Source: Alligator mississippiensis (lineage: Eukaryota > Chordata > Crocodylia > Alligatoridae). Taken from it: a stretch of 64,000 bases of DNA. Position 1 is the first letter of the stretch, and every line of letters begins with the position of its first letter. The notes beneath the pieces were generated by a model, which worked only from the letters and a program-made list of their open reading frames with translations, ran no database searches and was not told the origin of the DNA. This document shows, piece after piece, positions 1 to 11,290 of the stretch. The translations under genes were made by a program, and so were the position numbers. The stretch is from contig NC_081825.1 in the NCBI RefSeq assembly GCF_030867095.1, positions 49,404,501 through 49,468,500 on the forward strand, in the 5' to 3' direction.

Positions 1-1620
1 CAACCATATCAAAAGCCTTAAGTAAAGTCAAAGTATATCATGTCCACTGCTCTCCCTGCATCCACAGAGCCAGTCATCTTATCATGAAAGGCAATCAGGC
101 ATGGGCAACTGGTGCCACCTTAGTGCCCCAGGAACCAGTCGGCAACCAGGGGCCATCCCCCCATGGCCAATCTCACTGACCAGGGCGAGTCCCCCCATGG
201 TCGATCGCGCCAACTGGGAAGTGGCCGCTGCACTCCTGGAAGCAGCTGCAGTGCTTCTTCCGGCACTACCAGTCCCCAGCCGGCACTCGCAGGGGAGGCA
301 CCAGCACTTCCAACTGCCCCCCCACCCATCACCTAAGTGGGGAGTATGGCCTGTCAGGGGGTGCACCAACACTCTCGGGGGGTGCACGTGCACCCCCGTG
401 CACCCCCTATGTGTTGCTACTGTGGTCAGGCATAACTTGCCCTTGGTGAATCCATGCTGATTGTTCCTAATCACCTTTTTCTCCTCCTAGTGCTTAGAAA
501 TGGATTCCTTGAGGACCTGATCCATGATTTTTCTGGTGACTGAGGTGAGGATGACAGGTCTGTAGTTCCCTGGATCCTCCTTTTTCCCTTTCTTAAAGAT
601 GGGCACTATATTTGCCCATTTCCAATCATCTAGGACCTCCCCCAATCGCCACAAGTTTTCAAAGGTATGACCAGTGGCTCTGCAGTCACATCAGTCAACT
701 CCCTGAGCACCCTCAGATGCATTGCATCCAGCCCTGTAGACAAGTACACATCTAGCTTTACTTAATAGTCCCTAACCTGGTCTTTCACCACTAAGGGCTG
801 TTCACCTTTTCCCCAAACTGTGCTGCCTGGTTTGGGAGCTGACCTTGCCTGTGAAGGCAGGTAAAAAAGGGCATGGACTACTTCAGCCTTTTCCTCATCC
901 TCTGTCACTAGGTTGTCTCCCACATTCTGTAAGAGACCCGGCATGTTCCCTGACCTTCTTCATTTTGCTAACATATTTATAGAAACTCTTCTTGTCACCC
1001 TTCATGTCCCTTGCTAGCTGCAACTCCAACTGAGCTTTGGCCTCCCTGACTTTATCCCTGCATGCCCAAGCAATTTTCTTATACTCCTCCCTAGTTGTTT
1101 GTCCAAGCTCCACTTCTTGTAACTTCCTTTGTGTTGAAGCTCACAGCAGAGAACTCTTCAAAGCCAACCTGGTTGCTTGCCACATTTGCTATTCTTCCTG
1201 CATATCAAGATGGTTTGTTCCTGCACCCTCAGTAAGGTTTCTTTGAAATACAGCCAGCTGTCTTGGACTCCTTTCCCCCTCAGTCTCGCCTCCCAGGGGA
1301 CCCTGTCCCCATCAGTTCTCTGTGGGAGGCAGTCTGCTTCTCTGAAGTCCAGGGTTCATACTCTGCTGCTCTCCTTTCTTCCTGTTGTCAGGATCCTGAA
1401 CTCAATCATCTCATGGTCACTGCTGCACAACTTGCCATCCACTTTTACATTCCCCAGCAATTCTTCCCTGTTTGTGAGCAGTAGGTCATGAAGACAGTGG
1501 TCTCCAGTTGGTCTCTCCAACACTTGCACCAGGAAGTTGTCTCCAAGGCTCTCTAAAAACTTTGTAATGCAAGGCTCAGGTAAGCAGTTATATGGACAAC
1601 CCAGGTAGCAGTTACTGTAG
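1..1620 (-). mobile_element. CR1 LINE fragment, antisense, decayed
   Basis: On the minus strand, reverse-transcriptase and then endonuclease-side stretches of a CR1 ORF2 are readable. 540-720 mirrors the block in the other copies that encodes the DW.xA..VPIFKKG region. 895-1,113 gives LGQTTREEYKKIAWACRDKVREAKAQLELQLARDMKG-type sequence, matching the linker between EN and RT. Several frames are needed, so it is old. The element is cut by the window edge and interrupted at 103-425. Confidence 0.8.
103..425. mobile_element. non-autonomous hAT-like element inside CR1
   Basis: A GC-rich block interrupts the CR1 fragment. It is flanked by the direct repeat TCAGGCAT at 95-102 and 426-433, the 8-bp duplication length of hAT transposons. 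Its left end (CATGGGCAACTGGTGCC) recurs at 2,431-2,447 and, inverted, at 36,512-36,527. A perfect palindrome of GGGGGTGCACGTGCACCCCC type lies at about 377-400. No transposase is present. Confidence 0.65.
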
Positions 1621-1639
1621 TGTTAGAATGATGTTGTAG

Positions 1640-1800
1640 CCATAATGATCCAGGAATTATGTATGCTTGAGGCAAGGATTTTTTGGGGTGCTATTTTTTA
1701 TTGGACCAACTGCATAAGTAGGATAAAGTTAGACAAGCTTTTGAATGCAAGTCATTCTTCCTCAGGTCTGAGGAGGAAAGCAGACACAGCAACTGTTAAG
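1640..1800 (-). mobile_element. Penelope-like 3' tail fragment
   Basis: It carries the TTTTTTATTGGACCAACT and ACAAGCTTTTGAATGC blocks and a CCTCAGGTCTGAGGAGG block. These are the inverse of the tail at 35,885-36,030. It is a short 5'-truncated copy in minus orientation. Confidence 0.55.
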
Positions 1801-2169
1801 CATAGTGGATAGAGCTGAGACATGGAGGGGGGTAGCAACTCCCAGGGGTAGCAGACCAGCAATTAGCAGAAGAAAAAAACCTTGATTACTGGGAGATCAA
1901 GACCTATCAAAAGGGAGGAGCATAGGAAGAATTTCAGGGATCAGGTTGATGGTAGTACAGTATGTCATAAAATCAATATTGATACTCAATCCTTGGTTCC
2001 TAGGGCCCAGCTAGTTTATGAAATTATGATCCCAACCTCACTTCTTTAAGGTACTTAGTATCTTTCCCCTGAGTACAAGAATAGTGATGTCAGAAAAAGA
2101 GTGGCTGTTCTGTGAAGAGTGTGCTCCTAGTGATGTGTGTGTGTGTGCATACTGTACGGACTGACACTT

Positions 2170-2447
2170 ACTAGCATAAGGATCTCCAGGGAGCTCATGC
2201 TGAGAGAGGAGAATCTCCCAACACCAGCCCTGCGACTGCAGAGCTAGACCTGGGAGATGAGAATTACAACTGTGAAGCAGGGGCTGGGAGCTCCCTGCTG
2301 CCAGGACACTGGGACATTATCCCCGCCCAGGCTCCAATGGCAAAGGCCACCCTGGCAATAGGCAGCTCCCAGCAATGTCCCAGCCCTAGCCAGGAGACAA
2401 CTGCCACACGCCCCCACCCCTGACTAAGGTGGCACCAGTTGCCCATG
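2170..2447 (-). mobile_element. second copy of the CATGGGCAACT hAT-like family
   Basis: The minus strand starts at 2,447 with CATGGGCAACTGGTGCCACC, the same end as the element at 103-425. The left boundary is approximate and no clear target duplication was found. Confidence 0.4.
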
Positions 2448-2489
2448 GTAGTAGCAGTGGCTCTGGCATTGTGACATCCTCCAAGCATT

Positions 2490-3330
2490 TCTCGGTCTCT
2501 CTTAATCCATCACTTCTCTCTTTCTGCCCCTCTTTCCAGGCAGACCTTCCATAGCAAATTCCCCTGTAAACTGTCCAGTTTGCTGCTCCTTGGTCCTGAA
2601 AGATTCCCTTTTCCCTGCTTCTTCTCACCAAGCTGTCAGCGAAGGAATGAGAGAGAGTTTCCAGGCAAACTCCCTAGCAAATTCCCCCTCCCTCGCAACT
2701 CTAATTAAGCAAGAGGCTTAACTCCTGAATTTTAGCTACTCACACGATATATATATATATGTATATGTATATATGTATGTATGTAGGTTAGCTACTCTTA
2801 ATTTTAAAAAAAGCTTACCTTAAAGGCTCCCTTTCAAAGAGGGGGATGGCAAACTGACTTGCAAGCTGCCCTGCTCGCTCACTCACTTGTTGGTTGCTTC
2901 AGGAGTCTCTTTTGTACCCTGCTGGGCCTGGACTGGCTCCACCCCCTTGTCAGACACCACCAGTGATCACCCACCCTGCAATCACTCAGCTAGCAGTACT
3001 CCAGCTGCTCAGAGCACATGCCCAATCACACAGCCCACCAAAATAACACCCAGCAAGCCAAAGTCACAGGCAGCCCTGGATCACTTACCTTTCTGGAGCA
3101 GGATCTGGGGCTTGGTGCCTGGCTCCTCTTCCTCCTTTTGGTCCCAACAGACTGCAGGGAAGAAATTATACGGTCAACCTGAAGATATTTCTCCCAGGTG
3201 AGGCATGTTTTTCCAAGAGAAACTGAATGAACACTTGTATGCTGGTAATTTCTACTGGGAGCACAATAATTCTCATGCTAGAAATAAGGCCACTTTCAAA
3301 GCTTTGCTAAAAAAAAAAAAATCAAGGTAT
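2490..3330. other. unclassified repeat-like sequence
   Basis: Composition differs from the neighbouring CR1 pieces and the block is C-rich at 2,887-3,200, but no termini or coding motif were recognised. The 104-codon frame at 2,887-3,201 has no recognisable product. Confidence 0.3.
2747..2785. repeat. (TA)n/(TATG)n microsatellite
   Basis: An alternating AT run grades into TATG repeats. Confidence 0.9.
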
Positions 3331-3673
3331 CTACTGCTTTTTCCCCAGCAAAAAGCCTGTCATCCTGAGAAAGGAAATCAGGCTGGTTGTGCCCAACTTC
3401 CCCTTCATGAATTCACTGGCTGTTTGATGACCTTGTTATGCTCTAAGTGCTTAGAAATAGATTCCTCGATGACATGCTCCATAGTCTTCCCAGGTATCAA
3501 AATCAGACTGAACAGTCTGTAATTCCACATATCCTCTTTCTTCCCTTTAATAAAGTACTCCTTAATAAGCATTGTATTTGCCTTTGCCAGTCACTCAGGA
3601 CTATCTGACCTTTGCAATTTCCAAGATTATAACTAGTTGCTCTGCTATTACCTAAGCCTTGAATATTCCAGGC

Positions 3674-3992
3674 CAGTGGTTCTCAACCTTTTTTGTACTA
3701 GGACCCTTTTTTGTCCTGACCCACTGGTCCTCACTCTTGACCCGCTGCCCCCTACCCCCAGGCCTGAGCCCCCAGTGTGTGGGGGCAGGGGCGTGCATGG
3801 GGCATGAGGTACTCCAAGTGACCCCAAGCAGCCCTTTGCAGGCTGAAACTCTGACAGCCTGCAAGGAAAAAGCCACAGTTTCCCACATTTTTCTCTTTTA
3901 AAGGAAAATTCATTTTTAAAGTTTTTTCACATCCCTTTCATATATTCTTGTGACCCACTTTTGGGTCGCAACCCATGGGTTGAGAAACACTG
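3674..3992. mobile_element. non-autonomous hAT element inside CR1
   Basis: Terminal inverted repeats CAGTGGTTCTCAACC (left) and GGTTGAGAAACACTG (right) match at 14 of 15 positions. The flanking 8-mers TTCCAGGC and TTCTTGGA agree at 5 of 8, consistent with an old target duplication. It encodes no transposase. Confidence 0.8.
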
Positions 3993-4778
3993 TTCTTGGA
4001 TGCATCTCATGTGGCCCTGCTGACTAGACAATATTCTGTTTCTCTAAATAACCTCCATCCTGTTTTTTCCCTACTCTAGTCTGATCATTACATCCTCACT
4101 ATCCTTATTGCCAATTGTGTTTGTCATCTGAGAGTCAATCTTATTCACGAGGCCTGAGGCAAAAAAAAAGACATGAAATACTCCAGCCTTCGCTATGTCA
4201 TCTGTTACTAGAATGCCCTTCCCATTCACTAAGGGACCTACACTTTCTTTGCCCTTCCTCTTACTTCTAACTTACTTATAGAATGCCTTTCTGCTGCCTT
4301 TTGTGACACTTGCTAGCTGCCTTGACCTCCTGATTCTCTCCCTGCACGCCTGTGTGATACGTTTATATTCATCCCTCATAACATGGACACATTTTCATTT
4401 TTATAAGATTCCTTTTTTTGAATTTCAGCTCATTAAAGTGTTTGCTGTTTAGCCAAGCTGGCCTCTTGTGGCACATCCCATCCTTTTTTCGCATCAGCAG
4501 AGCTTGCTCTTATGCCCTTAATATAATCTCTCTGAAGAACAAACATCTCTCCTGAGTTCCTTTTCCCCTTAGATGCAAATACACTAAGGGAACCTGCCCA
4601 CCAGTTCTCTTAACTTCTTACACAACTGTTAACTTGCTTAACTGAGGGCCAGTGTCCTTATTCTGGTGCTTTCCTTCCTTCCTCCCCTTAGGATCTAGAA
4701 CTCTGTTATTTCATGGTCACTGTCACCTGAATCACCTTCTACATTCACATTTCCAATCAATTCCTTCCTATTTGTGAG

Positions 4779-5547
4779 TGTCACAACCCAAAGTTGTGAT
4801 TTTTGTTTTGTGTGCGCTTTGGCACTGCTAAATTATTTTCCCGCTAAATTGCAGCTTCTTTGCACGGTGGAGTTTTCTGCTGCAGAAGAGAAACCCAGTG
4901 CAACGGAGAATTTCCTGACAATTTGAAGCTTTCTTTGCATGGTGCATTTCTTTTTGCATCTAAGAAATGCTCGCTGCAAAGAGTTCCCACCATTTGTATT
5001 AAAATTCGAACCACATTATTGGTTCACATGAAATTATGCACACGTGGCGGCTAGCGATTGGCTTGCTAGCCGTATAAAGAGCTTGGGTAGTTTCCGCCCA
5101 AGCTGGAGAGAAATTGGAGTTAGAGAGAGAAAAACCTTCGCCTTGTGTGAAGATCTCTAAGCACTGCGGACCCTTACGGACCCAACGTATGTCTTAAAAG
5201 GCAACAGGGGCCTGAACAGCCTCTGGCCTCTCCCCGTCGCCAATAGATTCCTAGACATATCCCTTCCTGGAACAAAAGAAACGAACCCACGGAGCTTCAA
5301 CAACTCCGTTGGAGAGAGCGAATTTGTCGTAATCCTCAAATGAGGATTTAAGCGGAGCTGTGCCTGGAAAACTGTCCAGCCTACACTGCGACCATCTTTG
5401 GTGTAAGTAAACAATCTTTAAATCAACCACTACGCGTCCGTGACTAATTCTAGCTCGCCCCCGGTCCTCTCCGACCCCGCGTGACCGGACTGCTGGCCAC
5501 AGCCCGCGTGCGCAAAGATGGGCCGCGCCTCGTGCCCGGCCCGCACA
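4779..5547 (+). mobile_element. solo LTR of an LTR retroelement
   Basis: A 769-bp unit begins TGTCACAACC and ends CCGCACA (TG...CA), flanked by identical 5-bp repeats GTGAG at 4,774-4,778 and 5,548-5,552. A TATAAA box at 5,073-5,078 has ATTGG boxes upstream (5,018-5,022 and 5,057-5,061). The 3' half is CpG-rich. No internal coding region accompanies it, so it is a fossil left by LTR-LTR recombination. The 5-bp duplication fits Gypsy or a class III-type endogenous retrovirus, and I cannot assign the family. It is younger than the CR1 it sits in. Confidence 0.8.
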
Positions 5548-6010
5548 GTGAGCAGCAAATTAAGAAGAGCTTCCCTCCCCCGGTTGGCTTCTCCACTGTC
5601 TGCATCAAAGTTATCCCTGACACACTCCAAAAACTTGCTGGACTGCCTGTGCACTGCTATGTTACCCTCCCAGCAGATGTCATAGTAATTAAAGTACTCT
5701 AGGCCCTGTGATTTGTTTAAATCAGTTGTTTGGGGAAAAAAAACAAAAACAAAACCTCATCCACCTCTTCCTCCTGGTTTGGTAATCTATAGCACACACG
5801 TACCATGACATCATCCTTGCTGTTCTCCCCTCCTACTTGACCCAGACACTTCCAAGAGGTCTACTTCCTCTTTCCTACTAACCCTTAGAACAAGGATATA
5901 TTTGTTTCATATAAAGCAAAACCACCACCTTTTTCCCCGTCTGTCTTTCCTTCCCACATAAGTTTTACCCTTCCATGACAGTACTCCAGTCATGTGAACT
6001 ATCCCATCAT

Positions 6011-7224
6011 TCTTGTTGCTTTCACAGTGTTTAATAGAAACACAATATAGTATTCTCATGGATGATGCAATATGTAAGCAGCATTGTTAGGAGATAGTTT
6101 GACACACAGAGAAAAGAAGTATTTTTAGAATGCTTGGCCTGCATATTAGTATATAATAATTTTAAGATACCACTGGACTTCAAGCACTGGCCTTCTACTT
6201 AATGGATTCAGACAGTCAGTGAGTACAAATTATTTTTGGATAATTTTGGGACAGATATAATTATTTCAGTGCTTCAAACTAAATCACCCATCTTTTACTA
6301 AGGTATGCTCGTTCGCATATAGTTTACCAATTACTGGTTCAATTCCACTTTACTAAGAACATCAAATTCTACTGAAACAGACCCTTCAGTATTTTCACTC
6401 TTGCCTCTTGGGACCTGCTTCAAATTCTATTGAAAGCAAGTTTCTGACTGGCTTCAGTTCGGACCTTTTCTTGGTTTTTGAACTTAGGTATTTACCCGAT
6501 ATACAAATGAAGATCAGAGCGTGATATTTTTGCCCTTTAAAAATTGGTTATATTAAAAGGAGTGTATAGTATAAAAGAGAAGGAATCCAGTGGGTCTTTG
6601 CATAACTTATAAAGAACGTACAAACATACTGAGGTTTGTTTTTTTTTTATAGAAGTACACAGTATCCAAGGGGTATGTACAAGGGTCCCTTTCAATGCAC
6701 GTTCTTCTTCTCTTGTTAAGGTTTAAATTCACCATGTAAATGCTCCAAATGACAGATCTGAGAACCATATATGAAGGTTACAGGAGTCACAGGAGCTCTT
6801 ACTTTATGCCCTTGGGAATTTGCTATGACCCTTTGCCTGCCTGCATTTTAACCCTAGCTTCTCTGGTAGGATTCACCACAACCAGCTGAAACAAGCTGGG
6901 GTACAACTTGCCACATCCACATTGTCAGCTAACATGTTAAAAATATATCTTTTATCTTTCTATCAAGGTAGTCTTTGGAAACAGGTCTTTTGACTGTTTT
7001 GTTTAAAAACTGAATCCTTGAGCCTATATTTCTTGTGAGTTCAAAGCTCTTACTGACTTCAGTGAAGTGTAAGACTGAAAGATCTGCTTGTAGGAAAAAA
7101 CTTTTCAAACAACTATGCCAAGTACAGGGAATTTAAATTAATAGAAAAACTAGAAGCATGGAGTCTGCATGCTCAATTTGCTGGACACAGAGTGGCTAGG
7201 ATCTTATTGGAAAAAGCACTAGAG
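6011..7224. other. non-coding, nothing recognised
   Basis: AT-rich sequence with short homopolymers. No gene, repeat termini or RNA structure were identified. Confidence 0.5.
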
Positions 7225-7905
7225 CAGGGGATGGTAGCCTACAGCCCACAAGGCCTTTGGGATCCAGCCTGTAAAGCCATGGCTTCAGTAGCATTGAGCA
7301 TTGGGGGAATTAGGTATCCAGCCCCCACCCCACCCGACCCCACCACAGTTGGCTGAAATGAAAGCTGCCCTTCCTGAAGATGCGCTTGCTGCCCTAGAAG
7401 ACCACCTCTGCACATGACAAGCTCTCCCCCATGGCTGCTTGCCAGACAGACCTCCTCTATTACTGCCTGTTTCTGTGGTCATGGACAGCAATGACAGTGG
7501 CGGGTCCAGCGTCCTGCTGTCCCTCCCTGTGCCCAACAGGAACTGTGGTGGGATCCGCTTTGAGATCCTATCTGAGAAGGCACTGTACTTGTGGACAGTC
7601 AAAGTGTCATGCTTGTGTCTCACCACCCTCCCTGACATGACTTTGAGGCAGCACCTAGTGACCCAACACCAAAGCAAGCCCACCTGGCCTGGCACACCCA
7701 GTACCTTGCACTCTGGTGGAGCACGAGCTGTACCAGTCACATGGCATGGGCTCTGATAGAAGGGGACTTTTGCCATGTTATGCTGCAAGTGAGTTGTGGG
7801 TAGAAGTAGCAGCAGCAGCTGAGTCCTAATGCCCTCTTTTTTTTTTTTATAGCCCAATCTTAGTCATCCTAGTCCAACCCCACCAGAAAATGTTGTTGAC
7901 CCCTG
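7225..7905. mobile_element. hAT element carrying a Tx1-like LINE piece
   Basis: It starts CAGGGGATGGTAGCC and ends GTTGTTGACCCCTG, with a perfect 8-bp target duplication CACTAGAG at 7,217-7,224 and 7,906-7,913. The interior from about 7,340 to 7,740 is alignable by eye to the Tx1-like LINE at about 29,010-29,430, for example GTGGCGGGTCC / GTGGCGGGACC, TTTGAGATCCTAT, CCTGACATGACTT and GGCACACCC. No hAT transposase is readable. Confidence 0.85.
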
Positions 7906-8889
7906 CACTAGAGGCTTACAGATTTGTGAGAGCCCAGAATTCAACCCCACGACAAATACCAAACTGTGCCAAGGACTTCCCTGCTGGATGAAGTTACAAT
8001 CTGGATACCCATCACAACCATCACCAGCTTCAATACAACAGTAGTTCTCTGCAGTCAGCTCACTACTCCCTTCTCCAAGGTGTCTGAGCACTGAGTAAGA
8101 TCAATTGCAATTTAGGAGAGGGGCACTGTGCATAATCTCTTTAGCTGGAGATAAAGCAGCCTCCCACTTGGACAATCTTACACTCCAAGATATTATTCCT
8201 CCCAACCACTGAAAGCAGCACACAGTTCATTAATGTTTGTCAAAGGCAAGACAAACAATTTTTATTATTTTTCCTATAACTATAAAATACCTTAGAAGCC
8301 CAAACTCAGTAATGCTGTCCCCCATAAGAGCAGTTTTAAATAACTAACTATCTGACTACTGAGCTGTCCTTCAGTCCTTTTAAATATAGCTATGTAGAAA
8401 TGCAAGCCCTGTTAACTTAAACAGTACATTTTATTTTTGCATAGAAATTCTTATTGCAGCTCTTAGAGGGAGTTAAATTTACTACTACCTTGGGAAAGCA
8501 GAAAACATTAAAAAAATAGAGAGTGAGTTCTTGGAAAATAAAATGTAAATCAAATGTAAAATGTAAATGAAAATCAAACAACATGCAAAGCATCCACACA
8601 CTTTCTAAGAGCTTTCTCCTTCCTTTGTAGAGGTTAATTAAATAAATCCCAGACACATTGCACAGAACCTATTATACAATAAAAGAACAGAGCTAAAGGT
8701 AATTTTGCCATGTATGCTCCTTCTCCTCAAAGGAATCAGTTATAGTCCTAAAGTTCTAGTCTTCAGTTGACACAAAAGTGATCAATGTGAATGAGACTTA
8801 TCTGAATGTTACATATATGTAAGCTTTCCAGTAAGAATAAACTTTTTGTGTATTTCTGCACAACTAAATCAAAGGTTGTACGTCTAAGA

Positions 8890-9215
8890 ATAAAGAGTGA
8901 ACATCTCACTTCAGCAACAAGATGTTCTACCATGAGAAGCAGTAACTCTAGAAAAGACTTGGAGCTCCTTAGAGGTTATCAGCTGGATAGATGTACTCAG
9001 ACTAATGCTGTGGCTAAAGCAGATAAAGTAATTCTTGGATATATGAACAAAGGCATGCTGAATAGGAGGAAAGAGAGGTTACATTACTCTGTGTTTTGTA
9101 CTGGTAAGACCACTTCCAGAACACCAGGAGCATTTCTAGTCTTTACACTTCAAGCATCATCTTGAAGAATTGGATAGGATTTCAGAAGAACTGTAAGTAT
9201 GATGAAAGGAATTTT
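8890..9215 (+). mobile_element. ancient CR1/L3-like LINE fragment
   Basis: The frame at 8,806-9,165 reads like the CR1 C-terminal region: K/R-D-L-E then ADKVILGYMNKGM..RRKER, followed by DNA resembling the PGxxxVFxLQ and LEELDRI stretch. Similarity is weak and only this block is recognisable. Confidence 0.45.
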
Positions 9216-9992
9216 TAAAAATGCCTTAAAGTGAAGGACTTGAGGAGAAACATCAATTTAGTCATCAATCAATAGGTATCTGTGTGTGAAACTGAAACCT
9301 GAGGCCTTTTCAATCTAGCAATCAAAAGTATAAGATAATTTTGGAAGTTGAAGTAAAACAAATTCAGAAAAGAATTTCTTTTCTTGGCACATTTCTTTAA
9401 ACTGTTAATTATTAAGACAAGCTAGCAAGACTTGTGGTAGATTTTCCATCACTGGAATTTTTCAGTATTATGATCAGATGCTTTATAAAAGCATCCATAT
9501 TGGTATACTTCAAGGTAGATCATTTAAATCAAAATGACTTAAATGCCCATTTTAATCAAGATTTAAATCAGCAACCTTATAATACTTAATTGATCTTAAC
9601 CTTATTTTACATATGTGGCTTTAAATTCCTTGCCTTGAGGAAGGTTGATTCTCATTGATTAGTATAATTTTGCACTGTTTTTATCTACCAGAAGAATAAC
9701 AAGCCATATTTACTTGATTGAAAAACTATTTTTTCCCCCATTTAACAGGGGGCAGGGGGGGAGAATGCCTCTCATCTTATAACTGAGTACAAGGCAGCAG
9801 AGGGCAGACAGCTGTTGTGGCTAATTGTGGTTCTTATTCATTTTTAACATCCTTAGTCTGTGCAGCTAAAAAACACACAGGGCACACCTTCATGAGACAT
9901 TTACTGCAGAGCTGCCTAATTAACTCCATGGTAAAATGTGAGCATCTACACAGGCAGCCCTATTAAGCCACAGTAAACTAATGAATGCTGTC
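9216..9992. other. non-coding, possible miniature-element debris
   Basis: AT-rich. 9,880-9,990 looks like the subterminal part of a miniature DNA transposon that may resume after 10,790, but the ends are not clear. Confidence 0.3.
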
Positions 9993-10028
9993 ATAGGATA
10001 GTACTGCCCAACACAAGTACTATCCTAT
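9993..10028. repeat. perfect 13-bp inverted repeat
   Basis: Left arm ATAGGATAGTACT at 9,993-10,005, right arm AGTACTATCCTAT at 10,016-10,028, 10-nt loop. Confidence 0.9.
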
Positions 10029-10790
10029 AGGGCTGTGTGAAGCTTCGGGTGCTGATTCAATTCAGAGGAGATTTGGACTGATTCAGTGGCCAAATCTCCC
10101 AATCTGAATCGAATCAGGGGACCAATTAAAAGGCCTGAATTGATTCGAAGCTCTCGGAATCTTCAGGAAAGATTTGGAGAGCTTTGATGATTCGGGCAAT
10201 CCCTGCCTGCTGCAGCAGAGAGCTGGAGTCGGACTCCAAGCAGGTAAGTAGGGGATGGGGGAAGGGGAGCTGGAGGAGGGGTGAGGGGACCATGGGGGGA
10301 CCCCTGCTAGGCCTCATCCCCCAGCTTCCCCCACCCCTGCCTGCTCCTGCCCCAGCTCCAGGTGCTTTAAAATAAAAAGCCCTACTCACCAGGTGCTGCT
10401 GGGAGGGGGTGATCCCTGATGCCCCCCACTGCCCCATGCTGTGGGGGGGGGGGCTCTAGCACAAGCCCCCTGGCCCCTCCCCACCCCCATGGCTGCTCCA
10501 CCTGCACCAGCTCCGGCCCTTTTTTAGGAAAAGAAAAAAAAAAAAAAGGGAAAAACCCCGGGACTCACCACCTGCAGCGCCTCGGGGCTTCAGGGAGCTC
10601 GTGCAGAGGTCCCCACATGGTGGAGGGCAGCAGGGGGCAGTGGGGATCACCCCCCACCAGGCAGAAATGGTGAGTCCAGGGGTTTGGGGGGGGGGTTGTC
10701 TTAAAGACCTGGAGCTGGAGGCGGGGGGGGGGGGGGGGGGGGGGGGGAGGCAGCCATTGCTGGGCTGGGAGAGTGGGCAGGGAGTTTATT
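10028..10790 (+). mobile_element. hAT-like element with low-complexity interior
   Basis: It begins TAGGGCTGTGTGAAGC, a hAT-type terminus, followed by the GATTCAATTCAGAGG motif. The interior is G/C-rich with runs of C, A and G. The matching right terminus was not found, so the end is approximate and the copy may be truncated. Confidence 0.55.
10719..10748 (+). repeat. poly-G tract
   Basis: More than 25 consecutive G residues broken only at the edges. The length may be affected by sequencing error. Confidence 0.85.
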
Positions 10791-10964
10791 CAGTCAAATT
10801 AATTTCACATGCAGATGCTCCCACAAAAGTTAAACTTACTGCCTAAAACTCACTATGTTTTGCATTTAAGATAGAGCTATTAATGCAAAAAAATATCATT
10901 TTTAAAATTATCATGGGGATATTTGCCACATTAAAATACATTCATGCTGACATGTCAGTGTTGG

Positions 10965-11290
10965 GGCTGCCTGGCACTGTCTGATCTGGCACATAGGTGC
11001 TGAGGCTGTGCGGTTAGTCCAGGGCCCCTTCACTGGCTCTGGAGACATGTGTTGAGTGCACGCTCACCAAGTCCAGGTCTGCTGACTCTGGTTCAGCATA
11101 CCGAGTCAGACCCGCCACATGGTTCCAGAGCTGGTGTGGGACACAAGACTCACCAGTGTCAGTGTGCAGGATCTGACCCCACCGCATGGTTCCCAGCACC
11201 ATCATGCCAGAGACGTACAGGGCTGGGATCAGTACATAGCCTGCAGCATCCAGCCCAAGTGCACTCCCCCAGCCCCAGAGACCTTAGACC
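10965..11290. repeat. unclassified GC-rich repeat-like block
   Basis: Contains two related units (GACCCGCCACATGGTTCC and GACCCCACCGCATGGTTCC) about 60 bp apart. Similar wording recurs near 55,130-55,270. Confidence 0.35.

Larger units (their letters stand above)
3340..6010 (-). mobile_element. old CR1 LINE fragment, antisense, with two insertions
   Basis: CR1 ORF2 remains are readable on the minus strand in the same order as the fragment at 1-1,620. RT-side sequence lies at 3,340-3,673, the EN-RT linker at 4,020-4,400, and the EN side extends beyond 5,553. A hAT element (3,674-3,992) and a solo LTR (4,779-5,547) split it, and the CR1 text continues on both sides of each. Divergence suggests an ancient copy. 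Confidence 0.75.

Noticed and set aside
5157-5414. 85-codon minus-strand frame in the solo LTR
   Set aside because: LTRs are non-coding. The frame is a by-product of GC-rich composition.
7285-7857. 190-codon minus-strand frame
   Set aside because: Lies inside the hAT element, antisense to the embedded Tx1-like piece. Low-complexity composition, a shadow frame.
8806-9165. 119-codon frame as a possible host gene
   Set aside because: Part of it reads like the CR1/L3 C-terminal region, so it is better explained as an old LINE fragment.
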